DNA of 50,000 bases, taken from NCBI GenBank assembly GCA_903813345.2, contig CAIIXF020000813.1, forward strand, positions 1 to 50,000. Reading direction: 5' to 3'. The position numbers and the translations under genes are program-made. The notes beneath the pieces were generated by a model, which worked only from the letters and a program-made list of their open reading frames with translations, did not search any database and was not told where the DNA came from. Every line of letters starts with the position of its first letter. Position 1 is the first letter of the stretch. Origin of the DNA: Owenia fusiformis. Its lineage: Eukaryota; Annelida; Polychaeta; Sabellida; Oweniidae. This document shows, in pieces, positions 26,769 to 37,769 of the stretch.

Positions 26769-27132
26769 AGTAGTATAGTTCGCACTTTTGAGACACATGG
26801 AGCTGGAGCATTGTGGAGCACAATTGTGGAGCACTGAAGCATATGAAGCTGGAGCATTGTGGAGCATAACCTGATTGAACAGAAGCTGGAGCATTATATT
26901 TTGGTTTCAAAGTTACCAAGACAACAGTTAGTCATCTTGTATCCTGATTAGTCAGATGGTTTCAATTGGTTTCAAATGTATTTGAACAGTACATTAGTTG
27001 TTTAATTGTGTGTTTACCCAGACAATACACCTGCTTGTTTCAATTGTTAAACCCAAAAACCAATTGATGTACTGCCCAAATAGTTTGAAACCTATTGAAA
27101 CCATTTGGTTTTGTCTGCATAACTTTGAAACT
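26769..27132 (+). repeat. Polinton left terminal inverted repeat
   Basis: It aligns to the inverse of about 44128-44706 with several indels. The outer 110 bases contain direct repeats of 'GGAGCATTGTGGAGCAC'. Inner parts carry several copies of GGTTTCAA in both orientations. The segment at about 26958-27044 is not inverted relative to its right-hand counterpart (see findings). Confidence 0.85.
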
Positions 27133-28014
27133 TATCTATAAGTCATCCTTTATACTCTTGAAACATTTGCATTAAATTCAATAATTCATTTAATATTGTG
27201 ATAAACAATAGCACATTGTTATCTTAAGTCATCCAATTAGGATAAGCATTTTATCAGTTTTATTCATTCATCATATGTGTTAAAATAATGCCTTTAAGTT
27301 TATTAAGTTTAACATAGGTACATTTAGCAGGCTCATTTTAGCTATTGGTTATTGGTCACTCGTGAACTAGACCTAATATCAGTTAATACTAATGTCTCAG
27401 ATGGTCTTTATAGTTTTAAAGCTGATACAATAACATTCAATAATTATCATTAACAGTTTTTAAGTGTTAACCCATTAATTGCTTGACCATCTAGATTCAA
27501 CCATATTCCATTAATTCACATCAATTTTCAAACAACATAACAAATATTAACTATTCCATCTAGCTATTATAGAACAGCTTTCAATTAATCCTATCCTTTT
27601 TTCAATTATTCTCTTTGGGTGTATATAATGAAATTGCCCAGTCATTTAATGTTTCAATAAACATTCTCTTTCGGGTGTATATAATGAAATCCAATATTTG
27701 TTTATCTACAAACTACCTAACCATTAAATCATCCATTGAACATAAGTGCATTCAAACACAGCTGAACAAATATTTCATTTATGTAATAATATGTGTTTAA
27801 GTAATCAAACTAAAAGTTGGAAAGTCCAGTTGTCCAGGTGTTTGTTGTGTAAAGTGTCTACAGATTAAATGAATTAAGAGTATTATATGTAATAATATTA
27901 TGTCCTTTGTTTTGAAAAGGTAATCTGATGTTAAGCCTCTTAACAAATAATGAATGTGCATTTGTAAGAACTTGCAAAAACTCTCTAAAACAAAGAGGAA
28001 TCCTTGAGTAGTAG
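27133..28014. other. Non-coding subterminal region of the Polinton
   Basis: AT-rich, with no gene recognised. It contains a direct duplication of 'ATTCTCTTTsGGGTGTATATAATGAAAT' at about 27608-27635 and 27663-27690, each copy with a TATATAA core. This is a possible pair of promoter-like elements. Confidence 0.4.
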
Positions 28015-28022
28015 AATATAAA
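28015..28022 (+). promoter_or_regulatory. Possible TATA box for the CAA-rich transcript
   Basis: 'AATATAAA' about 130 bp upstream of a good splice donor (AAC|GTAAGT at 28149-28150). It could start a transcript that is spliced to 28576. This is inference from spacing only. Confidence 0.25.
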
Positions 28023-28575
28023 CACCCCTCATAAGTATGTTGTACACTTAAGACTGAACATATCTCAACTAATCTGAATATTCTACAGTGAATTAAAAAT
28101 TACTTGGATTTAGATTTGGCTGAAAAGGATATCTATCCATCAGAAAACGTAAGTAATAACCTATTCAATTTAATAATTCTTTACAAATAAGGTTAAAGTA
28201 ACTCTCTGACGATTCTAGGCCGAATTTCGACAATTTAAGCAATATGGTTTCAAGAAAATAGTCTTACCTTTCTATTAGGATGGGTTCAGGTGCCAAAAAT
28301 AACTGATCCATGGATATATATCATTTTGAAATTTGGAAGCAAGAAATATTTTTTCGGAGCCATGTTTAGATAGAATAGATTATCTAAATGAAAACTGAAT
28401 TTACATCATTAATCCTGGTTTTGACTTAAACATTTACCGTTTTTTTCCATAAAATTATTGTGATTCCTACGCTCTTAACTTTTTAGACTAAACAAGTCAG
28501 CTGTGAATATATGTTTAAGAATAATATATCTATTTAGTGCTGTTTTATTTAAACATGAAATTACTTTCATTTTAG

Positions 28576-28900
28576 GTTCCATCTGTTCCCAATCCAACAA
28601 ATGATGATATACGAAGATCTCACCTGCTACAAGAACGTCAACTGCAATATCAACAACAATATCTGCAACACCAACAATATCAATCTCATCAACAACCATC
28701 ACCCTTACAACAACAACAACATCAACTTCATGAACAACCACCACATCACAACCAACATCGAGATCAACAACAACCACCACCACCCCCGCCACCACATCAG
28801 GAACAACCTCAACATCACCAGGAACAACAACAACATGGATACAATGTAACATTTAATTATACATTCACTATATCAATCAAAAGAAACTATTCACACTAGA
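28576..28900 (+). CDS. Low-complexity CAA/CAC-rich open region, possible spliced gene
   Basis: An acceptor (CTTTCATTTTAG) precedes 28576, and a donor lies upstream at 28150 (AAC|GTAAGT). From 28576 one frame is open to the TAG at 28898-28900. It encodes a Gln/His/Pro-rich stretch and a short non-repetitive tail with NVTFNYTFTISIKRNYSH. No ATG opens this frame within the exon, and an in-frame TGA closes the upstream exon at about 28089. In the +1 frame an ATG at 28601 opens an 82-codon Asn/His-rich frame ending at 28849. I cannot tell which frame, if either, is used. The open minus-strand frame over 28475-28852 is a composition shadow. No function is assigned. Confidence 0.35.
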
Positions 28901-29147
28901 AATGAATATACTATATATCCATAGAGTGTATGCATTTTACTTGAGATGACTAACCTTATGTAACTTCTGGTTTTTTGATGTTGTAAGCATATATTATATC
29001 ACTTTATTTGATGGAATATTAAGACATGGCTAGCTTTAAAATAAATGAATATGAAAACAATTTTGCTCTTCTGTTGTCAAAAAGTTAGTGTAGATATGAA
29101 GTAAACAGCGTGGACATACTTACAACTCAAGGGAATTTTCACTTATT

Positions 29148-29480
29148 AGACTCCAGTTTGAAAAATCTGGACTCTATTTTTGCCTGAATTCTTCTTATTC
29201 TTCTTTTTCTTAGCAAGTTTTATCAGTAACTAGAAGACTTTGGGTAAATCTATTTACATCACCAGTTAGGGTGTGTGATCTACTTTCTACGAAATTAGGT
29301 TTAATTTATATCTTAGTTAAATGTCAAAATCTAAGTCAAATTTTCAAGTCTCACAAATTTTCAATTTTCTTTCTAATCTCGCAGAATATCTTGCTAGGAA
29401 TCATTTTCTATATTTATCAAAATATTTTACACGATTCCCTCACTCTCTGTCTCGATAAAATTATAACTAATAAATTTTAA
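29148..29480 (-). repeat. Copy of the 11.0 kb hairpin repeat nested in the Polinton
   Basis: Read on the minus strand, the block ends 'AGAGTCCAGATTTTTCAAACTGGAGTCTAATAA', a slightly mismatched version of the 11215-11243 hairpin. Before it come 'TTCTAGTTACTGATAAA', 'GTGATGTAAATAG' and 'AATTTGACTTAGATTTTGAC' blocks in the same order as at 11040-11245. The left boundary of homology is unclear. It probably inserted into the Polinton lineage or was captured by it. Confidence 0.45.
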
Positions 29481-30114
29481 TTATCTAAAAGGGTAAATTT
29501 TAAAGTGTACCAAATATGTCAGGATTTGAATCAGTTTAATAGGGAACTTTCTCAGAATTCTGAATCTGAAAACAAAGTTGATGTCAAAATCATTGTTTAA
29601 ATAAAAATTTGGAATCTGAAGTCTTGAATTGAACTTAATCAATTTAAAGAGCGTTCACAGTTGAAATGTAACCAGTTTGTTAACATAGCCCCAAATTTTG
29701 TGTAGGATGAATAAAAGCCAGAATAAATCCCATTGATAAATGTTCTCCATGGGATTAGCTTATAGTTATACTGTTATTTACGAATTCTCATGTGGATCAA
29801 GTAAAATTCAAATAAACTGAATATTAATCATATAATTATGCCAATAACAATATTTATTCTATCTAAATTACACCTAATTAAACATACAACATAAAACTGA
29901 AAATATCTTCATAAAATCAAAGAAGATTTTAAAATAGCTATTTTTACCTTGACACTTATTGTTAATTGTGATTGCAACCTTTAAATTATCCATTCCAAAA
30001 TTACAGTTCTATTATTATAAGACGAAAAAATCATTCACAGACAGTTATTTTATATTTTATATTTCATTACACCAAGTTAGTAAGTAAGACTGCATAATGT
30101 TATAATGATAATGT
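29481..30114. other. Non-coding stretch of the Polinton
   Basis: AT-rich, downstream of the minus-strand 324-aa gene. I see no gene or repeat in it. Confidence 0.4.
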
Positions 30115-31089
30115 CTATGCATTTATGAGTTCATTTATCAATTCCTGATTTTCATCTGGATTGATGATGTTGTGTCGTAGGTCTTCTGTTTCCTGGATCT
30201 CTCGTTTGATAGCATTGAAATTCTTCACCATATTCATCCCTAGAAATTTCACCATTCTTCCCAGATACGATTTCAATTCTAGCCCAAGAACGTTTTCCAA
30301 AGCTCGTTCGTAGTATGTGTTTACCATCTCTTGCTTTGTTAGCTCGCCATCGATAACCATTAGATCTTCATCATCTTGACTAGCTTCCTGGATTTTTTCC
30401 CATACCAAATTAACCAAGCAATAACGAACCAACTCCTTACAGCTAGGCTTCTGGAACGCTTTCTCTGTTATAGTCGCTTTTGTTGTTGATGAACTCTTGG
30501 CGATAGCTTCTTGAATAATCATCTTTTTATCACCATTCGTCCAGTTTCCCTTCAATTCAGACTTATCATCTAATTTCTGAATGGTGTAGCGATAAAGCTT
30601 GACATATTGCAATTCTGCATCATCAATGTTATCTGTGTTTTTTCTCTTATTACGAGGTTTGAGAAAAACATCAATCTCTGACTGCAACGCAAACAAATTC
30701 TTCCAGCATTGTATCGGAATGTTCATGCTTCGTTTTAGGTTGACATCTCCATTTTTCTCAGTATTGTGTAGACACACGTATACGGTTTCGCAATAGTCCA
30801 ACTTTGAGAGTCCTAAAAGCAAATTTCCGTAACAAAGCTGCTGCTGGTCAAATACACATTCTTTTTCCCATTTTTCGATCAATTCTACATTATCTTTAAG
30901 ACTTGTCCATAACGAGCTATTTATGTAAAACCTCGCCACATATTCTACACCCTTTTGATTTTTTCTAGGTTTTGAAAGTTCTCCAAATAGTGATTCATTT
31001 TTCTTGCGAATATTGAAATCAACCTTTTCAGTTAAATCATAATTCTTCTCAATCACGCTCAAATCTTCTTTTTTGTTCGCTTGTGCCAT
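30115..31089 (-). CDS. Unrecognised Polinton protein, 324 aa
   Basis: A single uninterrupted frame from ATG at 31089 to a stop at 30115, predicted soluble, with no signal peptide or membrane segment. The N-terminus is charged. A 'VARFYINSSLWTSLKDNVELIEKWEK' type segment lies near residues 50-75, the middle (about 140-165) is strongly basic, and the C-terminal third is helical and acidic-rich. I find no Walker, zinc-finger or nuclease motif. It is divergent from the plus-strand zinc-finger/PolB unit and shares the 31090-32051 intergenic region, so a role in replication or regulation is plausible but unproven. The length, steady amino-acid composition and lack of stops argue that it is a real, selected gene. 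Confidence 0.75.
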   Translation of the reverse strand: MAQANKKEDLSVIEKNYDLTEKVDFNIRKKNESLFGELSKPRKNQKGVEYVARFYINSSLWTSLKDNVELIEKWEKECVFDQQQLCYGNLLLGLSKLDYCETVYVCLHNTEKNGDVNLKRSMNIPIQCWKNLFALQSEIDVFLKPRNKRKNTDNIDDAELQYVKLYRYTIQKLDDKSELKGNWTNGDKKMIIQEAIAKSSSTTKATITEKAFQKPSCKELVRYCLVNLVWEKIQEASQDDEDLMVIDGELTKQEMVNTYYERALENVLGLELKSYLGRMVKFLGMNMVKNFNAIKREIQETEDLRHNIINPDENQELINELINA

Positions 31090-32051
31090 ATCTCTGAAGT
31101 AACTAGTTGCTTCTCAAGAATCTTGTGAAATTATTCTAAAACTATCCAGAATTTATAGTCATAATCTTAATCTATATGTTTGTTTGGTTTCAAGAATAAA
31201 TGGTCATACCTTTGTATTGGATCGAAAATGTAATGTTTCACCAGCTCAATGATTATCAGGTTTCAAGTTCTGGTTTCAATAAGAACATATTATTTCATTT
31301 AAATTCAACATTATGTTAGAATGTAAATATTTTGTCACCTGTATTTGTGGTATTTCATAATTACATTGTTTTAGAATTTGTTGGGTTTTCAAAGGTTGCA
31401 AAAAAGAACAAAAGAACAGAATTCTTAATCATATTTATGAAGCATTTCACTATGTCCAGATGGTACAATGCAAATATAGCTACCTATGTACAGGTTTGTT
31501 TGGTTTCAAGTATTGTTGAATAAACCTTTGTATTGAATCATAAAATGTATTGTTAAACCAACTCAATAATTAACAGGTTTCATATTTGTTTGGTTTCAAA
31601 GGATGCAAACAGAACAATAGAACAGAATTTTCAAACAAACTCATGTTACAATGTAAATTTAGCCACCTAGCAAAGTAATAACACATATTTTGTTTTGTTT
31701 CAAGAATTAATGGAGTCTCCTTACATATATTGTTTCTTCATCTAAATACTAAGTGTAAATATTATGTAACCTGTCTTTGTAATATCTCTTAGTAATATCA
31801 TTGTTAATGGAACAATAGAACAAAAGAACTAATGCTTAACCAAACTTATAAAGCCATCGAGAAATATTGAATATTTTCCACGTTTAAAACGAAAATTACC
31901 TCATTACATAATTATATTAGTAATAATTACTATTCAAACATGTTTCAGAAAGCATGTGTAATGGTTTCAAATATTACTAAGCAATTGGTAAACATACTAG
32001 TATATAAGAATATAAATTCTGAATTCACTAGTTTTATTGAAACAGATTAAG
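31090..32051. promoter_or_regulatory. Divergent intergenic region with internal repeats and GGTTTCAA motifs
   Basis: It lies between the minus-strand 324-aa gene and the plus-strand zinc-finger/PolB unit, so it must hold both promoters. GGTTTCAA occurs near 31186, 31258, 31272, 31497, 31590 and 31962. Diverged direct repeats of roughly 300 bp are visible: 'TTTGTTTGGTTTCAAG' with 'ACCTTTGTATTG' and 'AACAAAAGAACAGAATTcT' blocks recurring over about 31177-31650. The same octamer is frequent in both terminal repeats. Its role is inferred. Confidence 0.5.
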
Positions 32052-32267
32052 ATGGGTTCTATGTTTCAACCAAACATCACATATAAGTGTTCATTTTGTT
32101 CATTTAAATCAGAAAACTATGACGAAGTACATTCCTTTTCTCACTCGCGACTATGTTTAGCAAGAAAAACATTCGCAAATGTATTGAAGAAGGAAGCAAG
32201 TAACACTTCATTTGAAGTTACAAAAACAAAATCGTTCCAAGGAACAACATGGCCCTCAAGCATTTAG
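32052..32267 (+). CDS. Small C2H2-like zinc-finger ORF, 71 aa
   Basis: It starts at ATG 32052. Residues YKCSFCSFKSENYDEVHSFSH form one C-x2-C...H-x3-H finger near the N-terminus; the rest is polar and basic. The stop is followed five bases later by a good donor (32273, G|GTAAGT). A matching acceptor at 32378-32379 places the next ORF on the same spliced transcript. It could be a genuine small DNA-binding protein or an upstream ORF controlling translation of the later cistrons. Confidence 0.55.
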   Translation: MGSMFQPNITYKCSFCSFKSENYDEVHSFSHSRLCLARKTFANVLKKEASNTSFEVTKTKSFQGTTWPSSI

Positions 32268-32272
32268 GTGTG

Positions 32273-32379
32273 GTAAGTTTATTTTTTCGTTATATTTTCT
32301 CAATTCAATTAGACTGAATTAAAAACGATAGAAAATAACAAGTTTATTCTCTCTAGTTTGTTTTATTATTTTGTTTTAG
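32273..32379 (+). other. Intron in the leader of the zinc-finger/PolB transcript
   Basis: GTAAGTTT at the 5' end and TATTTTGTTTTAG at the 3' end, 107 nt. This is the same size class as the five PolB introns (111-157 nt). Predicted, not observed. Confidence 0.55.
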
Positions 32380-32398
32380 GTAACTAACCTCAATCAAT

Positions 32399-32689
32399 AT
32401 GAAAGAAGTTACATCAAAAGACATTAACTGCGAATACTGTAACAAGTTATTTTCACAGAGAGCATATAAGAACAGACATGTATTTGCAGTGCATTTAGGT
32501 CTCCGTTATTCATGCTCATATTGTCACAAGCAATATGGATACAAATGTAAATTAGTTCAACATATAAAGAAAAAGCACATGCCTCGTAAAGAAACAGTGA
32601 GTCAGATGAATCAAAAGTTCCCAGAAGAAGTGAGTAATGTGGTTAATGAAAGCTGGATAGAAGAGGTTCTTTTAGAATTAGGACATTAG
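32399..32689 (+). CDS. Two-finger C2H2 protein, 96 aa
   Basis: It begins at ATG 32399 (20 nt into the predicted second exon; an in-frame TAA at 32381 excludes an upstream extension). Two classic fingers follow: INCEYCNKLFSQ..RH..AVH and YSCSYCHKQYGYK..QHIKKKH. The C-terminus is acidic. The stop TAG is only five A residues before the PolB ATG in another frame, so the two proteins would be translated from one message by leaky scanning or reinitiation. The similarity of its fingers to those at the PolB N-terminus suggests a duplicated module. A DNA-binding accessory factor for the polymerase or for terminal repeats is possible, but inferred. Confidence 0.7.
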   Translation: MKEVTSKDINCEYCNKLFSQRAYKNRHVFAVHLGLRYSCSYCHKQYGYKCKLVQHIKKKHMPRKETVSQMNQKFPEEVSNVVNESWIEEVLLELGH

Positions 32690-32694
32690 AAAAA

Positions 32695-35600
32695 ATGGCC
32701 ACTTCATCAAGCAGAGTAAAATGTAATTTTTGTCCTGCTACATTCTCGAAAAATAGTAATAGGAAACGCCATGAATCATCTATACACTTGAAAATAAAAC
32801 CTGTTTGTAAGCAGTGTCAGCAGGAATTTGCCAGAACGGATAGTCTCGAAATACATGTTAGAAACCAGTGCTGCAGAAATGATAAAAAAAGTGCTGAACC
32901 TGTTAAAAAACGGTTGAAACTTGTTTCAAAATCTGACCATCAAACCAATCAGAATGAAAAACAAGAAGATCCTTGCGTTGAAAACCACAAGCAAAATAAA
33001 CAGCAAGGATTTGGTGATGATTTGAGAATTCAAGCTCCGGAAAATACTGAACATAGTCATGTAAGTAACACTCAAGAGTTGGATGAAATCAGTCAGCATG
33101 GTGATGAAACTGAAGATATTGACGATGCTAATTTTATCCAGAATGCACAACGCGAACACTTTGATGAACTTAACAGTGATGAATATGGAACATTACCGTG
33201 GGATAATGGGGATGGAACAATTGATGAAGCTCTTAAGAAAATGTTTGAAATAAATCAAAATGTTATTCATGCGCCACATGTCATAGGTAATTTAACACAC
33301 GAGTATAATTACTATCTTGCACGCGGCGATGTGGATATAGGAGACATCCTAGATCAACTTGAACACATTTACTCCCAAGAAAATAACGTTTTCAAAATAA
33401 CTTTTACATTAGGTCTCATATTAAGTCATAAAGAAACGGGTGAATTGAGATATTTTTACCCGCATAACAATGAAAATATACTTCAAGAACCATTTCAGAT
33501 AACAGAGTTCAATGATGTAGAAGTGTTACTTAGTAAAATAAAAGAAATTGATTTTATTGATGCAGTTTGGAAGCATAGACCCGACACTAAATGGTTGCCC
33601 TACAGAATTACAAATATACGTTGGGTGACAACACCTACTGAGTTTTTCCTAGGAGCCGGTGTCCACCTCCCCGAATATATCACAAGTAAAAAATGCATAA
33701 TTTCACTGAATAAAGACCATTACTCAATCCTATACAAAGATAAACTTTGCGCATTTAGATGTCTAGCATATCACAAATGTAAAAACAAACGCCGATTAGA
33801 GACTTACGTGGAACACTATATAAGCATATGGAAGGAAGCTGGAAACTGTGCTGAAAATGGTATATCTATCAAGTCTGACTTACCATTGTTTGAAGATGTT
33901 TTCGAAACCAGCATTAACATATTCAAGCTCAAAGAAAATAAAGAATGTAATTTGATATATCGAAGCAGCAAGAAATTTGACAGCGTCATGAATCTTAACC
34001 TCTATGGAAATCATTTGAGCTATATCACAGATTTAGGACTGTACACCAAAAAATACAAATGTAGGAATTGTTCAAAGTTATTTCCGAAAAGTAACGAACT
34101 TAAACGTCACGAGGAAAAGTGTAAGGAGGCTAGTGCATTGATATTTCCAGGAGGATATTATCAGACTCCAGCATCAATTGTAGATCGAATACGATCTGCT
34201 GGATATGACATTCCAGAAAAGGATAGAGTATATCCCTATTTCATATGCTACGATTTTGAGTCATTGCTATGTGACACAGATGGTTTTGGTGATTCAACAA
34301 AATTAAAATGGGTGTCGGAGCATGTTGCTGTCTCTGTCTCAGTCTGTAGCAATGTAGATGAATATGAAAGTCCGAGGTGCTTTGTTAACACAGATTTGGA
34401 TTCACTCATAGGGAACATGTTCGATTATTTAGGAAAGATTCAGGAGAAAGCATCTTGTTTAATGTTGAAGAAATATGAGGATGTTCTGAATGATATTTCT
34501 GAAATCAGTGAAGGAAATGATGAAAGCGGTATATGCAATACAGATCCCAGAATCAGAGCTGACATGAAGAAAATGAAACAAGATCTAGAGGACTACATTC
34601 AGCAAATACCTCTGCTAGGCTATAATAGTAGTCGCTACGATTTGAATCTAGTAAAAAAGAAGATGGCAGCATATCTTTATAAAGATTCTACCGAAAATAG
34701 TTTTGTTGTGAAGAAGAATAATGCCTACAGTTGCATAGCATCCAAGAAATTTAAATTACTTGATGTTATGAATTACGTATCGCCTGGGACTTCCTATGAT
34801 GCTTTTTTAAAAGCGTATGAAGTAGATACAAGGAAATCATTTTTTCCATATGAGTGGTTTGACAGTGCCGACAAGCTAAAGGAAACAAAATTACCTCCTT
34901 ATGAAAGCTTCTACTCGAAATTGAAACAGAACAATGTATTAGAAATTGAATATTTGACATATCAAAAGAAACTCAACTCTGGATATAGCAAAGACAGAAT
35001 TTTAGATGCAACGGCTTCAAGAGAACAACCCAAAACAGGAAGAGAAAACTATGAAAGTCTGCTTGAAATATGGAAGGAACATAAAATGGCAACATTTTCA
35101 GATTTCTTAAAATATTACAACAATTTGGATGTTAAGCCATTCGTACAAGCCATTGATAACATGCTAAAATTTTACATCAAGAAAGGGATTGATCTATTCA
35201 AGGAAACCATAAGTGTACCGGGAGTAGCTAGAAAATTAATGATGAAACTTAAAGATAAGGATTCACACTTTTCTCTCTTCTCTAAACAGTACAGCGATAT
35301 CTACATGAAAATAAAGGAGAACATAGTTGGTGGTCCCAGTATTATATTTCATAGATATCACAAGGCGGGAGTTACAAAGATACGAGGGGAAAAGTTATGC
35401 AGAAACATAATGGGATACGACGCCAATGCCTTGTAAGTATTTTTATATCACTATAAAATAAATCATATTTAAATATACATCGTGTAAAGTATACATTGCT
35501 GATTTAATCAAAATTGTAAATGAATTTACACAGTGTTAATTGTACACGAATTAATTAAAATTATTAAGTTCCACTTTATTTTGTTTCAGATATCTCTGGT

Positions 35601-37769
35601 CAATAGCACAAAAAATGCCTACTGGACCATTTACCGTTCGAAGGTGTGAAACAAAGTTCAAGAAGGAAAAGCAAGATAGGTATCTGAAAGAATGGTATTA
35701 CCTCGAATGGATTAGTCATAAACATGATAGAGAAATTCAGCACAAATTCAACGGTGGACAACGGAGAATAGGACCCTACTTTGTTGATGGTATTTTTGGT
35801 AAAGACATTTATGAATTTAATGGGTAAGTGATTTTGAATTGTAATTGTAAATGATTTGTTCTATTCACAAAATACAAGTTAATTAACCATAAACATGTCT
35901 GATACTTGAGCTTACATATTTGTTTTCTATCTATTCAGTTGTTACTTCCACGCACACGAATGTTGTCTCACAACAAATGTGAAAAGTGAAAAGTGGTGGA
36001 AGGAAGCTCCGTCAGTTCGCGAAAGACATCAGCAACGGAAGGCATTCTTAGAAAAACAGGGCTACAATGTTACTGAAATTTATGAGTGTGAATACAATAA
36101 AGCAGTACAAGATAATCAAGAGTTGAGAGAGTTTCTAAAACGCTTTGAACGACCATGTGATCGCTACAGTAACATGTCTGAATCAAAGATTCTTGAAGCT
36201 ATAAGAGCAGACAAACTATTTGGTGCGGTGGAAGTAGATATTCATGTACCAGATAATTTAGTTGAACACTTCTCCGAAATGTGTCCAATATTCTGCACTA
36301 CAGAAGTTCCCGTAGATAAGATTGGTACACATATGCAGGAACATATTAGAGAAAATGAACTATCAAATAAACCCAGGAAACTTCTTGTGGGTGGATTACG
36401 AGCTGAGAAAATATTATTGGCTACTCCCCTATTAAAATGGTATCTTGATCACGGATTAAAGGTGACAAAGATATACACAGTCATAGAATATGATGGGCGT
36501 GCTTGCTTTCAAGCATTTGTTGATGCTGTCAGTAGTGCCAGGCGTGAGGGTGATGTGAACAAGGCAAAAAGCTGTATTGCCGATACAATGAAACTCATAG
36601 GTGAGTCAGAAGGAGATAAATGATAATAATAATAATGATAAATAATAATGATAGTAAGAATGGATTGATTGATCACAAATTAATGAAACACAAATAATAA
36701 AATCTAATTATATATTTAAATAGGTAACAGTGGATATGGGAGTGTAATCATGGACAAGTTTAGACATGTGATGATAAAATATTTCACAGATGAACATCAA
36801 GCCAGATTAGCAGTGAATGATAGACACTTTAGAAAACTTGAGGAACTGGATGTGAATCTTATCGAAATGGAATCAGCTAAGCGCATTATAAAATTAGATC
36901 TTCCAAATCAGGTACATTTTTACTTTGTTAATTTATATGTATAATGAAATTATCATTCAGAGTTCATATGTTACTTTTCAAAAAAAAAAAAAAAAGAAAT
37001 TAGTTTTTTTTTATTTAATTATAGTATGGGGATTTATTTATTATTTACTTTACAGGTTGGATTTTTTATACTGCAGTATGCTAAACTGAGAATGTTGGCC
37101 TTTTACTACGATTTCTTAGATGTGTTCTTGGATCGTAAAGACTTTCAAATGGTTGAAATGGATACAGATTCAAATTACTTTGCCCTATCTAAAGAAACTC
37201 TAGATGAAGCCATTCGTCCTTCAATGCTGACGGAGTATAGGAATGTGAAAGACCAATGGTTACCACGTACAGATACTCAAGAGCATAAAGCATTTGACAA
37301 AAGAACACCTGGATTGTTCAAACTGGAGTATCAGGTAAATATTGTTTAATTCAAATACTATATTCTGTCTGCGTGTGGAGTTTGTAATTTTTTTTCTATG
37401 CATATTGCCCATTGTTACAATATTTATTTTATTTTTTCTTTCCAGGGGACAGAAATAGCTGCACTATGTTCTAAAACATACTGCGTGTATGATGAGAATA
37501 GGAACAATTCTAAATTTAGCTGCAAAGGTATTAACAAATCGAATTATACTAATCCGATGGATGTATATACACGTGTTTTAAACACCAAACAACATGTATC
37601 AGGACATAATATCGGATTTAGAGCTCATTGTAATAGTGTGTATACATACACACAAGAACGTGTAGGATTTTCCTATTTCTATGCAAAGCGTGAAGTGTTG
37701 CAGGATGGTGTAACCACTATTCCATTAGACTTAACACTTAAACCTCCTCGCATAGACACTGTAAAATGA
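32695..37769 (+). CDS. POLB: Polinton protein-primed DNA polymerase B, six exons, 1474 aa
   Basis: Exons: 32695-35432, 35590-35823, 35939-36600, 36724-36911, 37056-37334 and 37446-37769. All junctions are GT-AG and the sum is 4425 nt in frame. Two C2H2 fingers open the protein (C10/C13/H26/H31 and C38/C41/H54/C59); another lies near residues 460-480 (YKCRNCSKLF..). The proofreading exonuclease shows Exo I DFE (520-522), Exo II YNSSRYDLN (643-651) and Exo III YNNLD (808-812). Palm motif A, DANALYL, is at 909-915 and is split by intron 1. Motif B, GNSGYG, is at 1212-1217, with intron 3 splitting its first Gly. Motif C, DTDS, is at 1310-1313. The family replicates the element from protein-primed ends. 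Splicing is unusual for a virus-like polymerase; introns are short beside those of the host SV2-like gene (219-625 nt). All catalytic residues are kept. Confidence 0.93.

Noticed and set aside
28475-28852. 125-codon Val/Asp-rich minus-strand frame
   Set aside because: It is the antisense reading of the CAA/CAC-rich stretch.
36975-37015. A-run followed by T-run in PolB intron 4, considered as a retroposed tail
   Set aside because: There are no flanking duplications and no inserted body; it is a simple homopolymer tract in a short intron.
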